Shown: positions 9,774-20,217, counted from the stretch's first letter. The stretch: 64,000 nt of DNA from Verrucomicrobiota bacterium (GCA_013820875.1 JACDHS010000002.1:43756-107755), one strand, 5' to 3'. Notes: generated by a model not told the origin, from the sequence alone. A program made the numbers and translations.

Positions 9774-12700
9774 ATGTCAATCAGTTCACGTAAATCGGGC
9801 AAGACATCGCGCTCGGGCAGCACGACGAAATACGACGCGCATCATAATGTGTTGTCGAAGACGTATGGCGCTCTCGCCGATTTGCGCCGGGAACTTTCCG
9901 ACTCCAAAGCGGCTGTTGCCGAACGCACAGAAATTTTGAGGATGTTCGCCGATTGCCGCGACTCCCAGCGAGCCTGGCTTCTGCTTGAGGATTACTTCGA
10001 GAAGCTGTCGCTCTCCCGCAAAGATTTTTCCAACCAGGAATGGTGGCCGCGTCTCCTGGCCTCCGCCGGAAAGAAACGCCTCGAAGAAACGGCAATTTTA
10101 TTTTTACGGGCGAATCGTCCACTTCCCACCGAGCTTCTCAGTCATGCCAATCTCGATCGCTTTGCCGAAATCGAACAGGCAGAGCAGGAGCAAAAGCTCG
10201 TTCAACAACTGGAACATTGGCTTTTTCCACCCACTCCATTGCACCTGGACTCTCCGCGTGCGGCTTTGCGAGTGGTCTGCGAACCGAAACCGGTGGAACA
10301 AACCGCCGGTCTGCATGGGTTATCCGTCACCTTTCATCTATTCCGTCCACGCACCGGCGAAAAAGCCAAGACTCTGACGGAAATTGTCGAGCTGACCACC
10401 CGGGCATCGCATGAACAGGAATTATTCCTGCCGCGTGATTGGGAATTCGTTCAATGGTTGTCCGATGCTCATCCCGATCCGGAAGGTCTCTGGGGTGACA
10501 GTTTTGTTTTGACCGGGGTTGAGTTGATGCAATGGCTCGTTCGTTGGGGAAATCGCGAGCGACTGGAACTCGCCACCGACCGCAAACTCCTGCAGTTCCA
10601 CGGGCATCTCGCCGAACTGAAACCAACATTGCAGGAAGCTGATGCCGAACTGATATTCACGCACCTTGTTTCGCTTCCGAATGGGAAATCTCGACCGCTG
10701 TCTGCAGCGCAATTTTTCGCGGGCCATCCCAACCTGGCGTTGCTTGGGAACGAGTTTTACCTGTTGCGCAATGCGCCAGCGGCGGAATTGCTCGGCACCT
10801 GGGCAGAAAAACAAGCTCTCCCGGTAACGAAATTGAGCCATCGCATGTTGACTCAACTGCGCCGGACGCAACCCGCGACTGGCGTTGATTGGGATCAACT
10901 CTGCATCGCGCATACTGCCACCCCTCAATTCGTTTTTGAGTTGGAGGATGAAACGGTGCGGCTCCGTCTCCTGGCAGTCAGCGAGAAGGATAAAAGCATC
11001 TGGCGTTGGGCGGGGCACGAATGGCAACTCGAAGAACCGCTGATTCGCACGGTCAACAAGCCGGAGATCCTGGATGATGCGCGACTGGACGAAGCGGTGT
11101 TATGGTTGCGGCGGCTGGACTGGTTCACCCCGGAACCGGGACTCTGGATCGGCGACGCCAATGAAAACTTTTTAAACGGTTTGGCTCTCGCCTGGTCGGA
11201 TCGTCCGAAAGATGCCGAATTCCTCGGCAACCCGGCCTTTCAACGACTCTTCCTCGCTCCGCGCCGTGTTCGCCCGACCATCATGGTCAAAGGCAGTGGC
11301 ATTGATTGGTTCTCCGTTTCGACGGAATGGGAAATCGAGGGATGGAAACTCACGCCGGCTGATTTGCAGCGCCTCGCGACCGCCACGGGACGTTTCGTGA
11401 AACTCCCGGACTCCGGTTGGATGGAACTGGATACTGATGCTGTTCATGCCGCTCATGAAGCTTTTGCGGATCTCGGGCTGGAAGCGTTGACAGCTGGCCC
11501 GCAAAGGGTCGGCATGGCACAAGCGGCGCACCTTGATGAAAAAGGTCTCAAACCGTTCGGCGATTCTGCGGCGGCCAGGGCGTTGCGGGAAAGTTTGTCG
11601 GACTTTCAAGGGATCGCCACGACCAAAATTCCCGGATCCGTGCAGGCGGACCTTCGCCCTTACCAGCAGACTGGCCTTGATTTTCTCTGCCATTTGTCAC
11701 GTCACAAGATGGGTGGAATCCTGGCCGACGACATGGGCCTGGGCAAAACCTTGCAAACATTGACCTGGCTGGCGTGGATGCATGAAGAGTATGCGAAAGA
11801 TCGCAAACCGGTACTGGTGATCTGCCCTGCTTCTGTGCTGCACAACTGGCGGCGTGAAGCGGAACGATTCACCCCACACCTGAAGGTTCTTGTGTTGGAA
11901 AGCGGTTCAGCGCGTCACAATCTCCGGAAACAAATTCCGCAGCACAATATCATCGTGACCAACTACGCATTGCTGCGTCGCGACCTGGAAGCGCTCCAGA
12001 AGTTCTCGTTCCGCGCCATCATTCTCGACGAAGCGCAGTTCATCAAGAACCCCGCCGCGCAGGTCACTCAATCGGTCAAACAATTGAAAGCCGACCAGAA
12101 GTTGGCCCTGACCGGCACACCACTGGAAAATCGATTACTCGATTTGTGGAGCATCGTTGATTTCGTTCAACCTGGTTACCTCGGCACGCAGGATAAATTC
12201 TCAGAAACCTACGAGCCAAAAGATGACGGAGAAAACACAGGGGACATCCAACGCATTGCGCGTCGCCGCCTCTCGGCGAAACTGCGCCCGCTGATGTTGC
12301 GCCGTTTGAAACGTCAGGTGGCGAAAGATCTGCCCGATCGTATTGAGCAACGCCGTGATTGCGATCTCGGTGAGGCGCAACGAAAACTTTACCTCGCGGA
12401 ATTGCGTCGCAGCCGCGAACAGGTCGCCCAGATCGTTGCCGAAAAAGGGGTCAACAAGAGCAAAATTCAAGTGCTCGCGGCGCTCACCCGTTTGCGCCAG
12501 ATCTGTTGTCATCCGAAACTCGTGGGTAATGATGCGGCCTCCGGGAAGACTGAGACCTTGATGGAACTGCTCGAGCCGTTACTGGCTGATAACCAGAAAG
12601 TTTTGGTGTTCAGTCAGTTCGTCCAGATGCTGAAATTATTGGAAAAGGAATGTCATCAACGCGATATCGGCACCCACATCCTCACCGGTGAAACCAAAGA

Positions 12701-13049
12701 TCGCCAGGAAGTGGTGAACGCGTTCCAGGACGACCCGAATGGTTCCGTCTTCTTGCTCAGCCTTCGTGCGGCTGGGACTGGTCTGAATCTGACCACCGCC
12801 AGTTACGTGGTGCTTTACGATCCGTGGTGGAATCCAGCGGTGGAGGCGCAGGCGATCGATCGTTCGCATCGCATCGGCCAGACGCGCGCCGTGAATGCCT
12901 ACCGGTTGATTGCTCCCGGAACCGTTGAAGAAAAGATTTGGGATCTGCAACAGCGCAAAGCCCAGACGATCACCGATGTTCTCGGCGAGGAAGGTTTTGC
13001 CCGAAGCCTCTCTGCGGGAGACCTTGAGTATCTTTTCTCCGAAGACTGA
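9774..13049 (+). CDS. SNF2/DEAD-like helicase (HepA/RapA type)
   Basis: GGILADDMGLGKTLQTL, ILDEAQFIKNP, LTGTPLENRLLDLWS, LRQICCHP, RAAGTGLNLTTASYVVLYDPWWNPAVEAQAIDRSHRIGQ. Confidence 0.95.
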   Translation: MSISSRKSGKTSRSGSTTKYDAHHNVLSKTYGALADLRRELSDSKAAVAERTEILRMFADCRDSQRAWLLLEDYFEKLSLSRKDFSNQEWWPRLLASAGKKRLEETAILFLRANRPLPTELLSHANLDRFAEIEQAEQEQKLVQQLEHWLFPPTPLHLDSPRAALRVVCEPKPVEQTAGLHGLSVTFHLFRPRTGEKAKTLTEIVELTTRASHEQELFLPRDWEFVQWLSDAHPDPEGLWGDSFVLTGVELMQWLVRWGNRERLELATDRKLLQFHGHLAELKPTLQEADAELIFTHLVSLPNGKSRPLSAAQFFAGHPNLALLGNEFYLLRNAPAAELLGTWAEKQALPVTKLSHRMLTQLRRTQPATGVDWDQLCIAHTATPQFVFELEDETVRLRLLAVSEKDKSIWRWAGHEWQLEEPLIRTVNKPEILDDARLDEAVLWLRRLDWFTPEPGLWIGDANENFLNGLALAWSDRPKDAEFLGNPAFQRLFLAPRRVRPTIMVKGSGIDWFSVSTEWEIEGWKLTPADLQRLATATGRFVKLPDSGWMELDTDAVHAAHEAFADLGLEALTAGPQRVGMAQAAHLDEKGLKPFGDSAAARALRESLSDFQGIATTKIPGSVQADLRPYQQTGLDFLCHLSRHKMGGILADDMGLGKTLQTLTWLAWMHEEYAKDRKPVLVICPASVLHNWRREAERFTPHLKVLVLESGSARHNLRKQIPQHNIIVTNYALLRRDLEALQKFSFRAIILDEAQFIKNPAAQVTQSVKQLKADQKLALTGTPLENRLLDLWSIVDFVQPGYLGTQDKFSETYEPKDDGENTGDIQRIARRRLSAKLRPLMLRRLKRQVAKDLPDRIEQRRDCDLGEAQRKLYLAELRRSREQVAQIVAEKGVNKSKIQVLAALTRLRQICCHPKLVGNDAASGKTETLMELLEPLLADNQKVLVFSQFVQMLKLLEKECHQRDIGTHILTGETKDRQEVVNAFQDDPNGSVFLLSLRAAGTGLNLTTASYVVLYDPWWNPAVEAQAIDRSHRIGQTRAVNAYRLIAPGTVEEKIWDLQQRKAQTITDVLGEEGFARSLSAGDLEYLFSED

Positions 13050-13097
13050 CGTCCGGGCAGGTATTGTAATTTTCTGCATTCCGACTAAAACCGAGGG

Positions 13098-13715
13098 ATG
13101 AGATTTCTGGGGGCCGTTGTTCTACTTCTCTGGGGCGGGACTGGGTTCATTCAGGCGCAAGATTCAATCACTGCGCCGGACATAACTTACAAGACCTCTG
13201 ACGCATTCAGACCGGGCACTTACGAAGTCACCGCTGGCGCGGCTGTTTATTTCTCCCCCTTTGTCGCTACACACAATCGTCCGACTTTCAATTATGCGGT
13301 TGCCGTCGTGGATGTCGGCTACATGCTGACAGAGATTCGGGAATGGGGAGTGGCACGTGGGAATTTGGAGGTATTGGGGGAAGTTTTTGCTGGCGGAGTA
13401 TTTGTCGGTCACGGCAACTATCTGGCGGGATTAACCGCGTGGTTGCGTTATAACTTCGTGCAACCGGACTGGAAAGTTGTGCCGTATGCCCAGTTGGGGT
13501 GGGGTGTATCCGCGATGGATTTCGATCAAAAGTATTTCGGGCAGGTCTTCAGCTTCAACATGGGAACTGCTTTCGGGTTTCGCTATTTTCTCCGCCCTGA
13601 CCTCGCGTTGAATGCTGAATATCGCTTTCAACACCTGTCCAACGCCAACACGGGACCGAATAATTTAGGCATCAACGCGCAAGGAGTCATGATGGGCGTT
13701 TCCTGGTTCTTTTGA
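13098..13715 (+). CDS. PagL-like acyloxyacyl hydrolase / lipid A 3-O-deacylase
   Basis: Signal peptide, small beta-barrel, YRFQHLSNANTGPNNLGINA (HxSN active-site-like motif), C-terminal F. Confidence 0.75.
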   Translation: MRFLGAVVLLLWGGTGFIQAQDSITAPDITYKTSDAFRPGTYEVTAGAAVYFSPFVATHNRPTFNYAVAVVDVGYMLTEIREWGVARGNLEVLGEVFAGGVFVGHGNYLAGLTAWLRYNFVQPDWKVVPYAQLGWGVSAMDFDQKYFGQVFSFNMGTAFGFRYFLRPDLALNAEYRFQHLSNANTGPNNLGINAQGVMMGVSWFF

Positions 13716-13815
13716 TATTACTTCCCCATCTCCCCCGAAAAATTAAATTCCATTACTGTTGACAAAAGCTTTTAACGGGAGCACCTGTTAACCATTCCCA
13801 TGGAGCCGTAATCCC

Positions 13816-13860
13816 CCCGAGTCGAGCAGTCTGTCTGCTGCCGTCGTTTGGCGTCTCGGG
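13816..13860 (+). promoter_or_regulatory. Possible structured 5' leader upstream of the amidase gene
   Basis: cccgag (13816-13821) pairs with ctcggg (13855-13860); inner hairpin agcag-tctgt-ctgct (13825-13839). Lies 25 nt upstream of the start codon. Confidence 0.3.
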
Positions 13861-13884
13861 AATGTAACAAAAAATCCAAATCAC

Positions 13885-14949
13885 ATGAACACACGTAAAA
13901 ACATCATTCGTCCTCTATTCATCGCTGCAGCAACGCTGTTGCTGAGCCCGGAACTGATCGCTCAGACTACAAAAGCTCCGCAGCCGACAATCTGCACGAG
14001 AGCCTGCTGGGGAGCCGCCGCAAGCAGCTGCACCACTACAATCTCGGCCCTAAGCCGGGCCATCATTCACCACACCGAAAACTCGAATGATTTCAATGTC
14101 ACCAGCCTCGATGGGTCAAAGTCCAGAATGCGCGCGACTCAAAGTTATCACCAGAACACCCTGGGATGGTGCGATATCGGCTACCACTTCACAGTCGATA
14201 AGTTCGGAAACATTTTCGAAGCTCGCGCCAACTCAATGAGCGGCTTGCCTCGCGGCGCCCACGACGGCTGCAATGCCAATAGCTTCGGCTTCTCCTGCCT
14301 TGGCAATTTCAATCCTGGAATCAACGTGCCACCCACTGCCATGCGCAGCGCCCTATATGACGTCATCGCGTGGCGTATGCCGAATGGCTGGTCTCCCTAC
14401 GGAAGTGGAACCTACTGCGGCGTTACTGCAGGTTATACCGACGGCCATCGCGTCGTCTCCACCAAGACCTGCCCAGGCGATAATGTGTATCAATACATCA
14501 CCACCAATTACAGCGGTGGCGAAGCGAGAAACGGCATTGCCGCCCGACGCACCACTGCCGTGATCGTGGACAACAACGCTTCAGGCTTTACGGCATCCTC
14601 AACCTGGGTAACTGCCACATCGGCGCCGGATAAATACGGTTCCGATTACCGTTTCCGTTCCACCCAGGCTATCAGTGATGCCGCAACATGGACGGTCAAT
14701 CTGGGCAGCACAAAGACCTACAGCGTCCATGCGTGGTGGAGCGCTGGAACCAATCGTTCCGCCTCGGCTCCCTACATCGTTTATCACGCGTCTGGTTCGA
14801 CTACTGTTGCCAAAAACCAGCAATCCAATGGTGGTTCATGGCAATCACTCGGTAGCTGGAGCATGAACGCCGGCAGTAACCAGGTGAAACTCTCCTGTTG
14901 GACTACCACTGGATACGTGGTCATCGCCGATGCCATCAAGTGGCAGTAA
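13885..14949 (+). CDS. Secreted N-acetylmuramoyl-L-alanine amidase / PGRP domain with golvesin-like C-terminal domain
   Basis: AIIHHTENSNDFN, GWCDIGYHFTVDKFGNIFEAR, GHRVVSTKTCPGDNVY; C-terminal VDNNASGFTASSTW...VIADAIKW. Confidence 0.85.
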   Translation: MNTRKNIIRPLFIAAATLLLSPELIAQTTKAPQPTICTRACWGAAASSCTTTISALSRAIIHHTENSNDFNVTSLDGSKSRMRATQSYHQNTLGWCDIGYHFTVDKFGNIFEARANSMSGLPRGAHDGCNANSFGFSCLGNFNPGINVPPTAMRSALYDVIAWRMPNGWSPYGSGTYCGVTAGYTDGHRVVSTKTCPGDNVYQYITTNYSGGEARNGIAARRTTAVIVDNNASGFTASSTWVTATSAPDKYGSDYRFRSTQAISDAATWTVNLGSTKTYSVHAWWSAGTNRSASAPYIVYHASGSTTVAKNQQSNGGSWQSLGSWSMNAGSNQVKLSCWTTTGYVVIADAIKWQ

Positions 14950-14974
14950 ATTTTCTTCAATAAGAAAAAATCAC

Positions 14975-15006
14975 ACCCTGAGCAGAATTCTGCTCAGGGT
15001 TTTTTC
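14975..15006 (+). terminator. Rho-independent terminator
   Basis: Perfect palindrome accctgagcagaattctgctcagggt followed by a T-run. Confidence 0.9.
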
Positions 15007-15169
15007 GTCTTGAGGACAACTTCCGAGGAATCTCTTCCATATTTCAAATGGCAGGAGCCTGACATCCGTGGCGAACACTGCCTGCACCCCGAATCATCGC
15101 AAATCGTAAGCCAACAACAGCACGCCGCCTGATGGGGGGAAACCCTGCTGTCATTTATGATTTGAGATT

Positions 15170-18100
15170 ATGTCAGACGGTGAGTTGCTAATTCCCGTGC
15201 CCTGCGCACCAGTAAAACCATTCTCCGAACCACCCATACCTGCCCTGAGTGATGGTGGCCCACTCCAAATTCCAGAATCCGCGCCGCGCACTTTAGTCCA
15301 GGCTATGCTGCTCACCGCATCATCCCGCCCGAACCGCGGTGTCAGGTTCATCCATGCAGATGGCAAGGAATCATTTCAAACCTATCCCATGTTACTCGCG
15401 CGGGCGCGGCGGATTCTCACCGGGATGCGGCAGGCCGGGATCAAACCACGCCAAGGGGTCATCCTGCAGATAGAAGAAATGGACTTTCACTTTGCCTCCT
15501 TCTGGGCCTGCGTTCTCGGCGGCATGATCCCCGTCACTGTCGCGATTCCTTCCAGCTACAAACAAAAAGACGGAGTGGTCGCAAAACTTTATCACACCTG
15601 GAAGCTACTGGGTGGCGCGCCGATTCTCACCAACGCGCACCTCGTTGATTCCATCGCCAGCCTTGAGCCGACCCTCGAAATGCATGGGTTAAAAATCCTT
15701 TCAGTGGAGGAACTGGCCGGGCACGAAGAAGCTTCCGAGCTTTATGATGCCCAGCCAAACGACCCCTTCTTTTACCAACTCACATCCGGCAGCACGGGTG
15801 TCCCGAAATGCATCCAGGAAACGCATCGCGGCGTCATCGCTCATATTCACGCCTCCCAGCAATTCTGCCGTTATTCAGAAAACGAAGTGACGCTGAACTG
15901 GCTCCCGTTCGATCATGTCGTGCCGATTCTCACCGTTCATTTGAAAGACGTTTATCTCGGATACGAACAGATCCATGTGAAGCCGGATGTCATTCTCTCC
16001 AATCCGGGCACATGGTTGGAACTGATCGAAAAACATCGCGTGACACTTACCTGGGCGCCGAACTTTGGGTTCAAACGCGTGGCTGATTTCCTTGGAAAAA
16101 ATCCTGATAAAACGTTCGACCTCAGCTCGGTAAAGTTCTTCATGAATGCTGGCGAACAGGTCACCGGCCCAGTGGTGCAGGAGTTCTTGCGCGCGGTGCA
16201 AACCTTCGGCGTCAACGAAACCGCGATGCAACCTGCGTTTGGCATGGCGGAAGCCTGCACCTGCATGACCTACACAAATGATTTCTCGATGGCCTGCAGT
16301 CCGCGCCGCTTCAGCAAACATTCCCTGGGCGCCACGTTGGAGGAAGTTCGCGATGGCAAAGAGCCTGCGGCTGAATTTGTCGATCTTGGCGCGCCTGTTC
16401 CCGGAGTGGCGATTCGAATTACAAACGCTAAAAATGAAGTAATGCCAGAGCGCGTCATCGGCCGGTTCCAAATCAAAGGCGCCGTCGTAACACCAGGTTA
16501 CCTGCACAATCCCAGGGCGAACGAAGAAGCCTTTGTCGGCGATGGCTGGTTTAATACCGGCGATCTTGGCTTCATTTTGGATGGACACCTTTTTCTCACC
16601 GGTCGCGAGAAGGAAATGATTATCATTCGCGGCGCCAAATTCTACTGCTACGAAATCGAAGATCTCGTGAATAGCATCCGGGAAGTGGAACCGACATTCG
16701 CGGCAGCCTGTTCCTCAGCCGATGCGAAAACTGGCACAGAGATGTTGTCCATATTCTTCGTGGCGAAACCCGGGAGCAACCCGCTCCAAATCAGCCGGGC
16801 CATTCGCGAAAGAGTGACCACCGCCTTTGGCATTTCGCCCGGAGTCGTTCTGCCGCTCGCCAGAAATCAATTCTTAAAAACCACGAGCGGAAAAATCCAG
16901 CGCACCCAGATGAAACAGAATCTGGAACAGGGGGGTTACACAGAGATTCTGCAGAGCCTCCAGAATTCCCACCGATCCGACGGGCAGGCACCGGAGACGG
17001 ACACCGAGAAGAAGGTGGCGGAAATCTGGAGCGAAGTTTTGGGGGACATTCAGTTCGGTGCAAACACCAGCATCTTCGAAGTCGGAGGCGATTCCTTGAA
17101 AGCATCACAAATCATTTCACGCGTCCGCGAGCAGTTCAGCGTGTCACTTCCATTGCCCACCATTTTCGAAGAAGCCAGGACGATTTCTGGCATGGCGCGA
17201 TGGATCGAGAAATTGCAGCGCAGCACCGTGCTTGATGACGCCCCGCAACTGAAATCAATCTCGCGTGGGAAAGAGTTGCCCGCCTCCTTCGGGCAGGAAC
17301 AACTCTGGATCCTGGATCAAATGGAGCCAGGCACCTCGCTCTACAACATCTGTCGGACAGTTGAGTTATTCGGAAAGCTGGACCTGGACGTTCTGGAGCA
17401 AAGCCTGAATGACATTGTGGCGCGCCACGACATTTTCCGGACAAACCTTCGATTCGATCGCGACCTTCAGCAGGTGGTCGCTCCTCATGCAAAAGTGGAT
17501 TTACCCATTCTGGATCTGACCGGTTCCCCCCAGGAATACCGCCGCACACTTGCACTTGGCACTGCCGAAATCGAAGCCCGCATTCCTTTCCAATTGGCGA
17601 CCGGACGACTCTTTCGAGCCAAATTGCTTCGCCTGAATCCGAAGGAACACCTTCTTGTCCTAACGTTTCACCAAACGGTTATTGATGGCTGGTCCGTGGA
17701 CATCGTCCTGCGTGAATTGCAGGAAATATATTCCGCTCACGCTTCCGGAAAACCTTCTCAACTGCCAGCGTTGAAACTTCAGTATGCTGATTTCGCCGCA
17801 TGGCAACGCGAGGCGCTGTCACCGAAAACGGTTGAAGAACAGGTCGCGTTTTGGAAGAAGCAGTTATCCGGTTCCATGCCCTCCTTGAAATTGGCCGGCA
17901 GCCAACCGAAGAAGTTTGCGACCAGCAAAGCTCGCGTCGAAACGCTTCTCCTTAGCCCGGAACTCACGGCGCAACTCCGGGAATTTAATCGTCGGGAGAA
18001 CTCCACGTTGTTCATGACATTGCTGGCCGCGTATAACTTATTGCTCGCTCAATGCAGCAAGCAGAATGAATTTTTTGTAGGCGCACCCAAGAATAACCGA

Positions 18101-18562
18101 AGCACCCCAGACCTGGAAAAGATGGCGGGCTTCTTCGTCAACACACTCGTCCTGCGCAACAAACTGGCGCCGGAAACATCTTTTGCGGAGTTGGTCTCGC
18201 AAATCCGCGCGAATTCCATGAAAGCATTCTCGAATGCCGATGTGCCGTTCCAAAAAGTGGTGCAGGCTATGCGAACCACCGGAAATCCATCATTCTTCCA
18301 GGTGTGGTTTGGCGCAATTGATTGCCTGCAACCATTCCAGATGGGCGAAGTAAAAGCCGTGCCGCACTTTGTCTCTCCAGGAACGGCGCAATTCGATCTT
18401 GCTGTGTTTATTTCAGAACAAAAGGATACGGTAACCTGCCTGTTCGAGTATCGAACCGATCTCTTCAGCAGTGATGCCATCGGAGCCTTGATGACTCAAT
18501 TCGAGAAACTGGTTCGGCAATCCGTTTCGCACCAGGACAAATCTCTCCTGAAATCCTCGTGA
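15170..18562 (+). CDS. NRPS-like protein: AMP-ligase, carrier protein, condensation domain
   Basis: YQLTSGSTGVPKCIQ and NTGDLGF (AMP-binding), FEVGGDSLKASQI (PCP), C domain with FHQTVIDGWSVDI and downstream FVNTLVLRN. Confidence 0.9.
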   Translation: MSDGELLIPVPCAPVKPFSEPPIPALSDGGPLQIPESAPRTLVQAMLLTASSRPNRGVRFIHADGKESFQTYPMLLARARRILTGMRQAGIKPRQGVILQIEEMDFHFASFWACVLGGMIPVTVAIPSSYKQKDGVVAKLYHTWKLLGGAPILTNAHLVDSIASLEPTLEMHGLKILSVEELAGHEEASELYDAQPNDPFFYQLTSGSTGVPKCIQETHRGVIAHIHASQQFCRYSENEVTLNWLPFDHVVPILTVHLKDVYLGYEQIHVKPDVILSNPGTWLELIEKHRVTLTWAPNFGFKRVADFLGKNPDKTFDLSSVKFFMNAGEQVTGPVVQEFLRAVQTFGVNETAMQPAFGMAEACTCMTYTNDFSMACSPRRFSKHSLGATLEEVRDGKEPAAEFVDLGAPVPGVAIRITNAKNEVMPERVIGRFQIKGAVVTPGYLHNPRANEEAFVGDGWFNTGDLGFILDGHLFLTGREKEMIIIRGAKFYCYEIEDLVNSIREVEPTFAAACSSADAKTGTEMLSIFFVAKPGSNPLQISRAIRERVTTAFGISPGVVLPLARNQFLKTTSGKIQRTQMKQNLEQGGYTEILQSLQNSHRSDGQAPETDTEKKVAEIWSEVLGDIQFGANTSIFEVGGDSLKASQIISRVREQFSVSLPLPTIFEEARTISGMARWIEKLQRSTVLDDAPQLKSISRGKELPASFGQEQLWILDQMEPGTSLYNICRTVELFGKLDLDVLEQSLNDIVARHDIFRTNLRFDRDLQQVVAPHAKVDLPILDLTGSPQEYRRTLALGTAEIEARIPFQLATGRLFRAKLLRLNPKEHLLVLTFHQTVIDGWSVDIVLRELQEIYSAHASGKPSQLPALKLQYADFAAWQREALSPKTVEEQVAFWKKQLSGSMPSLKLAGSQPKKFATSKARVETLLLSPELTAQLREFNRRENSTLFMTLLAAYNLLLAQCSKQNEFFVGAPKNNRSTPDLEKMAGFFVNTLVLRNKLAPETSFAELVSQIRANSMKAFSNADVPFQKVVQAMRTTGNPSFFQVWFGAIDCLQPFQMGEVKAVPHFVSPGTAQFDLAVFISEQKDTVTCLFEYRTDLFSSDAIGALMTQFEKLVRQSVSHQDKSLLKSS

Positions 18563-18683
18563 CAATTGACAACGCCACTCGCAGCCCACGCCCAACCGGC
18601 TGAATCCGGGACTCGAAAAAGGAAGAAACCGAGGGACGCGTGGACAGCTTCAACCGCTTTTGGGTCAGGAAAGGGGGCTAACC

Positions 18684-18752
18684 ACGAATGGACACTGATA
18701 AACTCAAATCCGGCAGTTCAATACCGCTAATCTACGCTAATGACCGCTAATC
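18684..18752. repeat. Fragment carrying both dispersed-repeat motifs
   Basis: aaccacgaatggacactgataaac followed by ataccgctaatctacgctaatgaccgctaatcag. Confidence 0.65.
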
Positions 18753-19222
18753 AGAGGGGGGATTGCGAAGAAGCCGATTGAAAAGCCAACCACCTGTTGG
18801 GTGAAGTCCTTGTTTCGCATAACCACTTCTCCATTAGCGACTAGGAAATATCCGTTTTGCGGACAGGCTCTTCCTAAAAACCGCATTTGGAATGGCCGCA
18901 AAAGAACGCAAAGAACACAAAAGAATGCGTTTATGACTGAATAGGATGCGTGTTGAAACACGAGTTTCACACCAGTGCGGATGCACGGAACGCCGCATTT
19001 ATGCGGCAGCAGACTCCCGAACCCCAAAACGGTGCCCAGAACAACTGCCGCGTTCGGAACAGATTCACGTTCCTGCCGGATGAATCCGGCGTTCCGGTGC
19101 ATTTTCAACTGAATCGTTCCGGCTTAACGTGGAAAAAGGGTGAAATCCGAGTCAAAAGGTCGTAAGTCATTTCGCTGGAGGGAGTTCCAGCATGGAGTGG
19201 GTTAAAAAAAGGCGCGATGGAG

Positions 19223-19427
19223 GTCCTCCAAACTATTCTGGAGCACTAAAATCGGCAATTTCAGTCCTCCAAACTATTCTGGAGCGTTAAAATCGGCAAT
19301 TTTAGTCCTCCAAACTATTTTGGAGGACTAAAATCGGCAATTTCAGTCCTCCAAACTATTTTGGAGCGCTGAAATCGGCAATTTTAGTCCTCCAAACTAT
19401 TTTGGAGACCCAAAATTGCTGTCGGAG
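19223..19427. repeat. Tandem array, 5 units of exactly 41 bp, each a hairpin
   Basis: gtcctccaaactatt starts at 19223, 19264, 19305, 19346 and 19387; copies 1-4 are near identical. The ctccaaa/tttggag stem extends to agtcctccaaa/tttggaggact at copy 3. Confidence 0.95.
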
Positions 19428-19561
19428 CCGTCTAATCTGCTAACAACTGTTTCAACAGCTACGCTGTTGGCTTGACTTCCCATCGTAATAATTAAGGTTC
19501 AGTTAATGATTCCTGGGCCAGTCGCACACTTAAGCCAATCGGGGAATCCAGCCCGAAAACC

Positions 19562-19616
19562 CGGGCTAATATCACGTTATCAGGGCAAATCTGCCTGTGA
19601 ATCATATGGTTAGCCC
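19562..19616 (+). other. Possible short attC-like or attI-proximal site upstream of cassette 1
   Basis: cgggctaa (19562) and ttagcccg (ends near 19617) are inverted; weak inner complementarity (agggc/gcct). Confidence 0.3.
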
Positions 19617-19628
19617 GCTTCTCACGCC

Positions 19629-20129
19629 ATGACCGAGGATGACATCTTTGAACAGACCAAAGGCGCGTATCTTTGCCTGATTCATCCGAAGCGGAGCGGC
19701 GACTTATACCGGCAAGAGATTGCGCCAGTGATTGCACTCGCACCATCGGTGTCCGATGAGCTTGTCGCATCCATGATTACCGGTGCATCGTGGCGTGAGC
19801 GTCTGCTCGGCATTTGTACGGCGATGGCCAAGCGACCAGCCGGATTCATCGAACCGATGTTGCAGTCTCTTCGCGACCCGAGAGGCATTTCCATTGTTCC
19901 CACTTGCGCGGCTCTTGCAGTGTTGGCTCAGCGCAGCATATTCTTGATGCCGCAGTCTTTTTCTGAGTCGTTCGACAGGCAGGTGTTCGATGGAGAGATT
20001 GGCTGGGCCACAGACAAGGCGATGCACTTCGCCGGTTTGCGCGCTGATGATGTGCTCGGACGCGGCCCGAACTACGGACAGATTTTCGATGACCACATTG
20101 AGGTTTACAGTTGGATTCACGCGGGCTAA
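19629..20129 (+). CDS. Cassette-borne hypothetical protein (cassette 1)
   Basis: ORF starts 20 nt after gttagcc and its stop codon lies inside the R'' box (ggctaac) of the following attC-like site. Confidence 0.7.
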   Translation: MTEDDIFEQTKGAYLCLIHPKRSGDLYRQEIAPVIALAPSVSDELVASMITGASWRERLLGICTAMAKRPAGFIEPMLQSLRDPRGISIVPTCAALAVLAQRSIFLMPQSFSESFDRQVFDGEIGWATDKAMHFAGLRADDVLGRGPNYGQIFDDHIEVYSWIHAG

Positions 20130-20213
20130 CCAGAGCGTCGAGCCAACCGCCGGTTGCGCTCTCTCTTTTTGTCTTGAGTCGCTGGCCGGCGGTGGCTCAC
20201 GCTGGCGTTAGGC
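20124..20213 (+). other. attC recombination site 1 (integron-type)
   Basis: R'' ggctaac ... agcgtcgagccaaccgccgg ... ccggcggtggctcacgct ... gttaggc R'. The two arms pair with one extrahelical base. R'' matches the gttagcc start of cassette 1. Confidence 0.85.
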
Positions 20214-20217
20214 CACT

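Noticed and set aside
13759-13790. TTGACA ... TGTTAA promoter for the amidase gene
   Set aside because: Spacing (about 21 nt) is too long for a standard sigma-70 promoter.
18950-19165. 71-aa ORF before array B
   Set aside because: Low-information region with fragments of dispersed repeats; no start signals or motifs.
19223-19427. CRISPR array
   Set aside because: The whole 41-bp unit repeats without unique spacers, and no cas genes are in the window.
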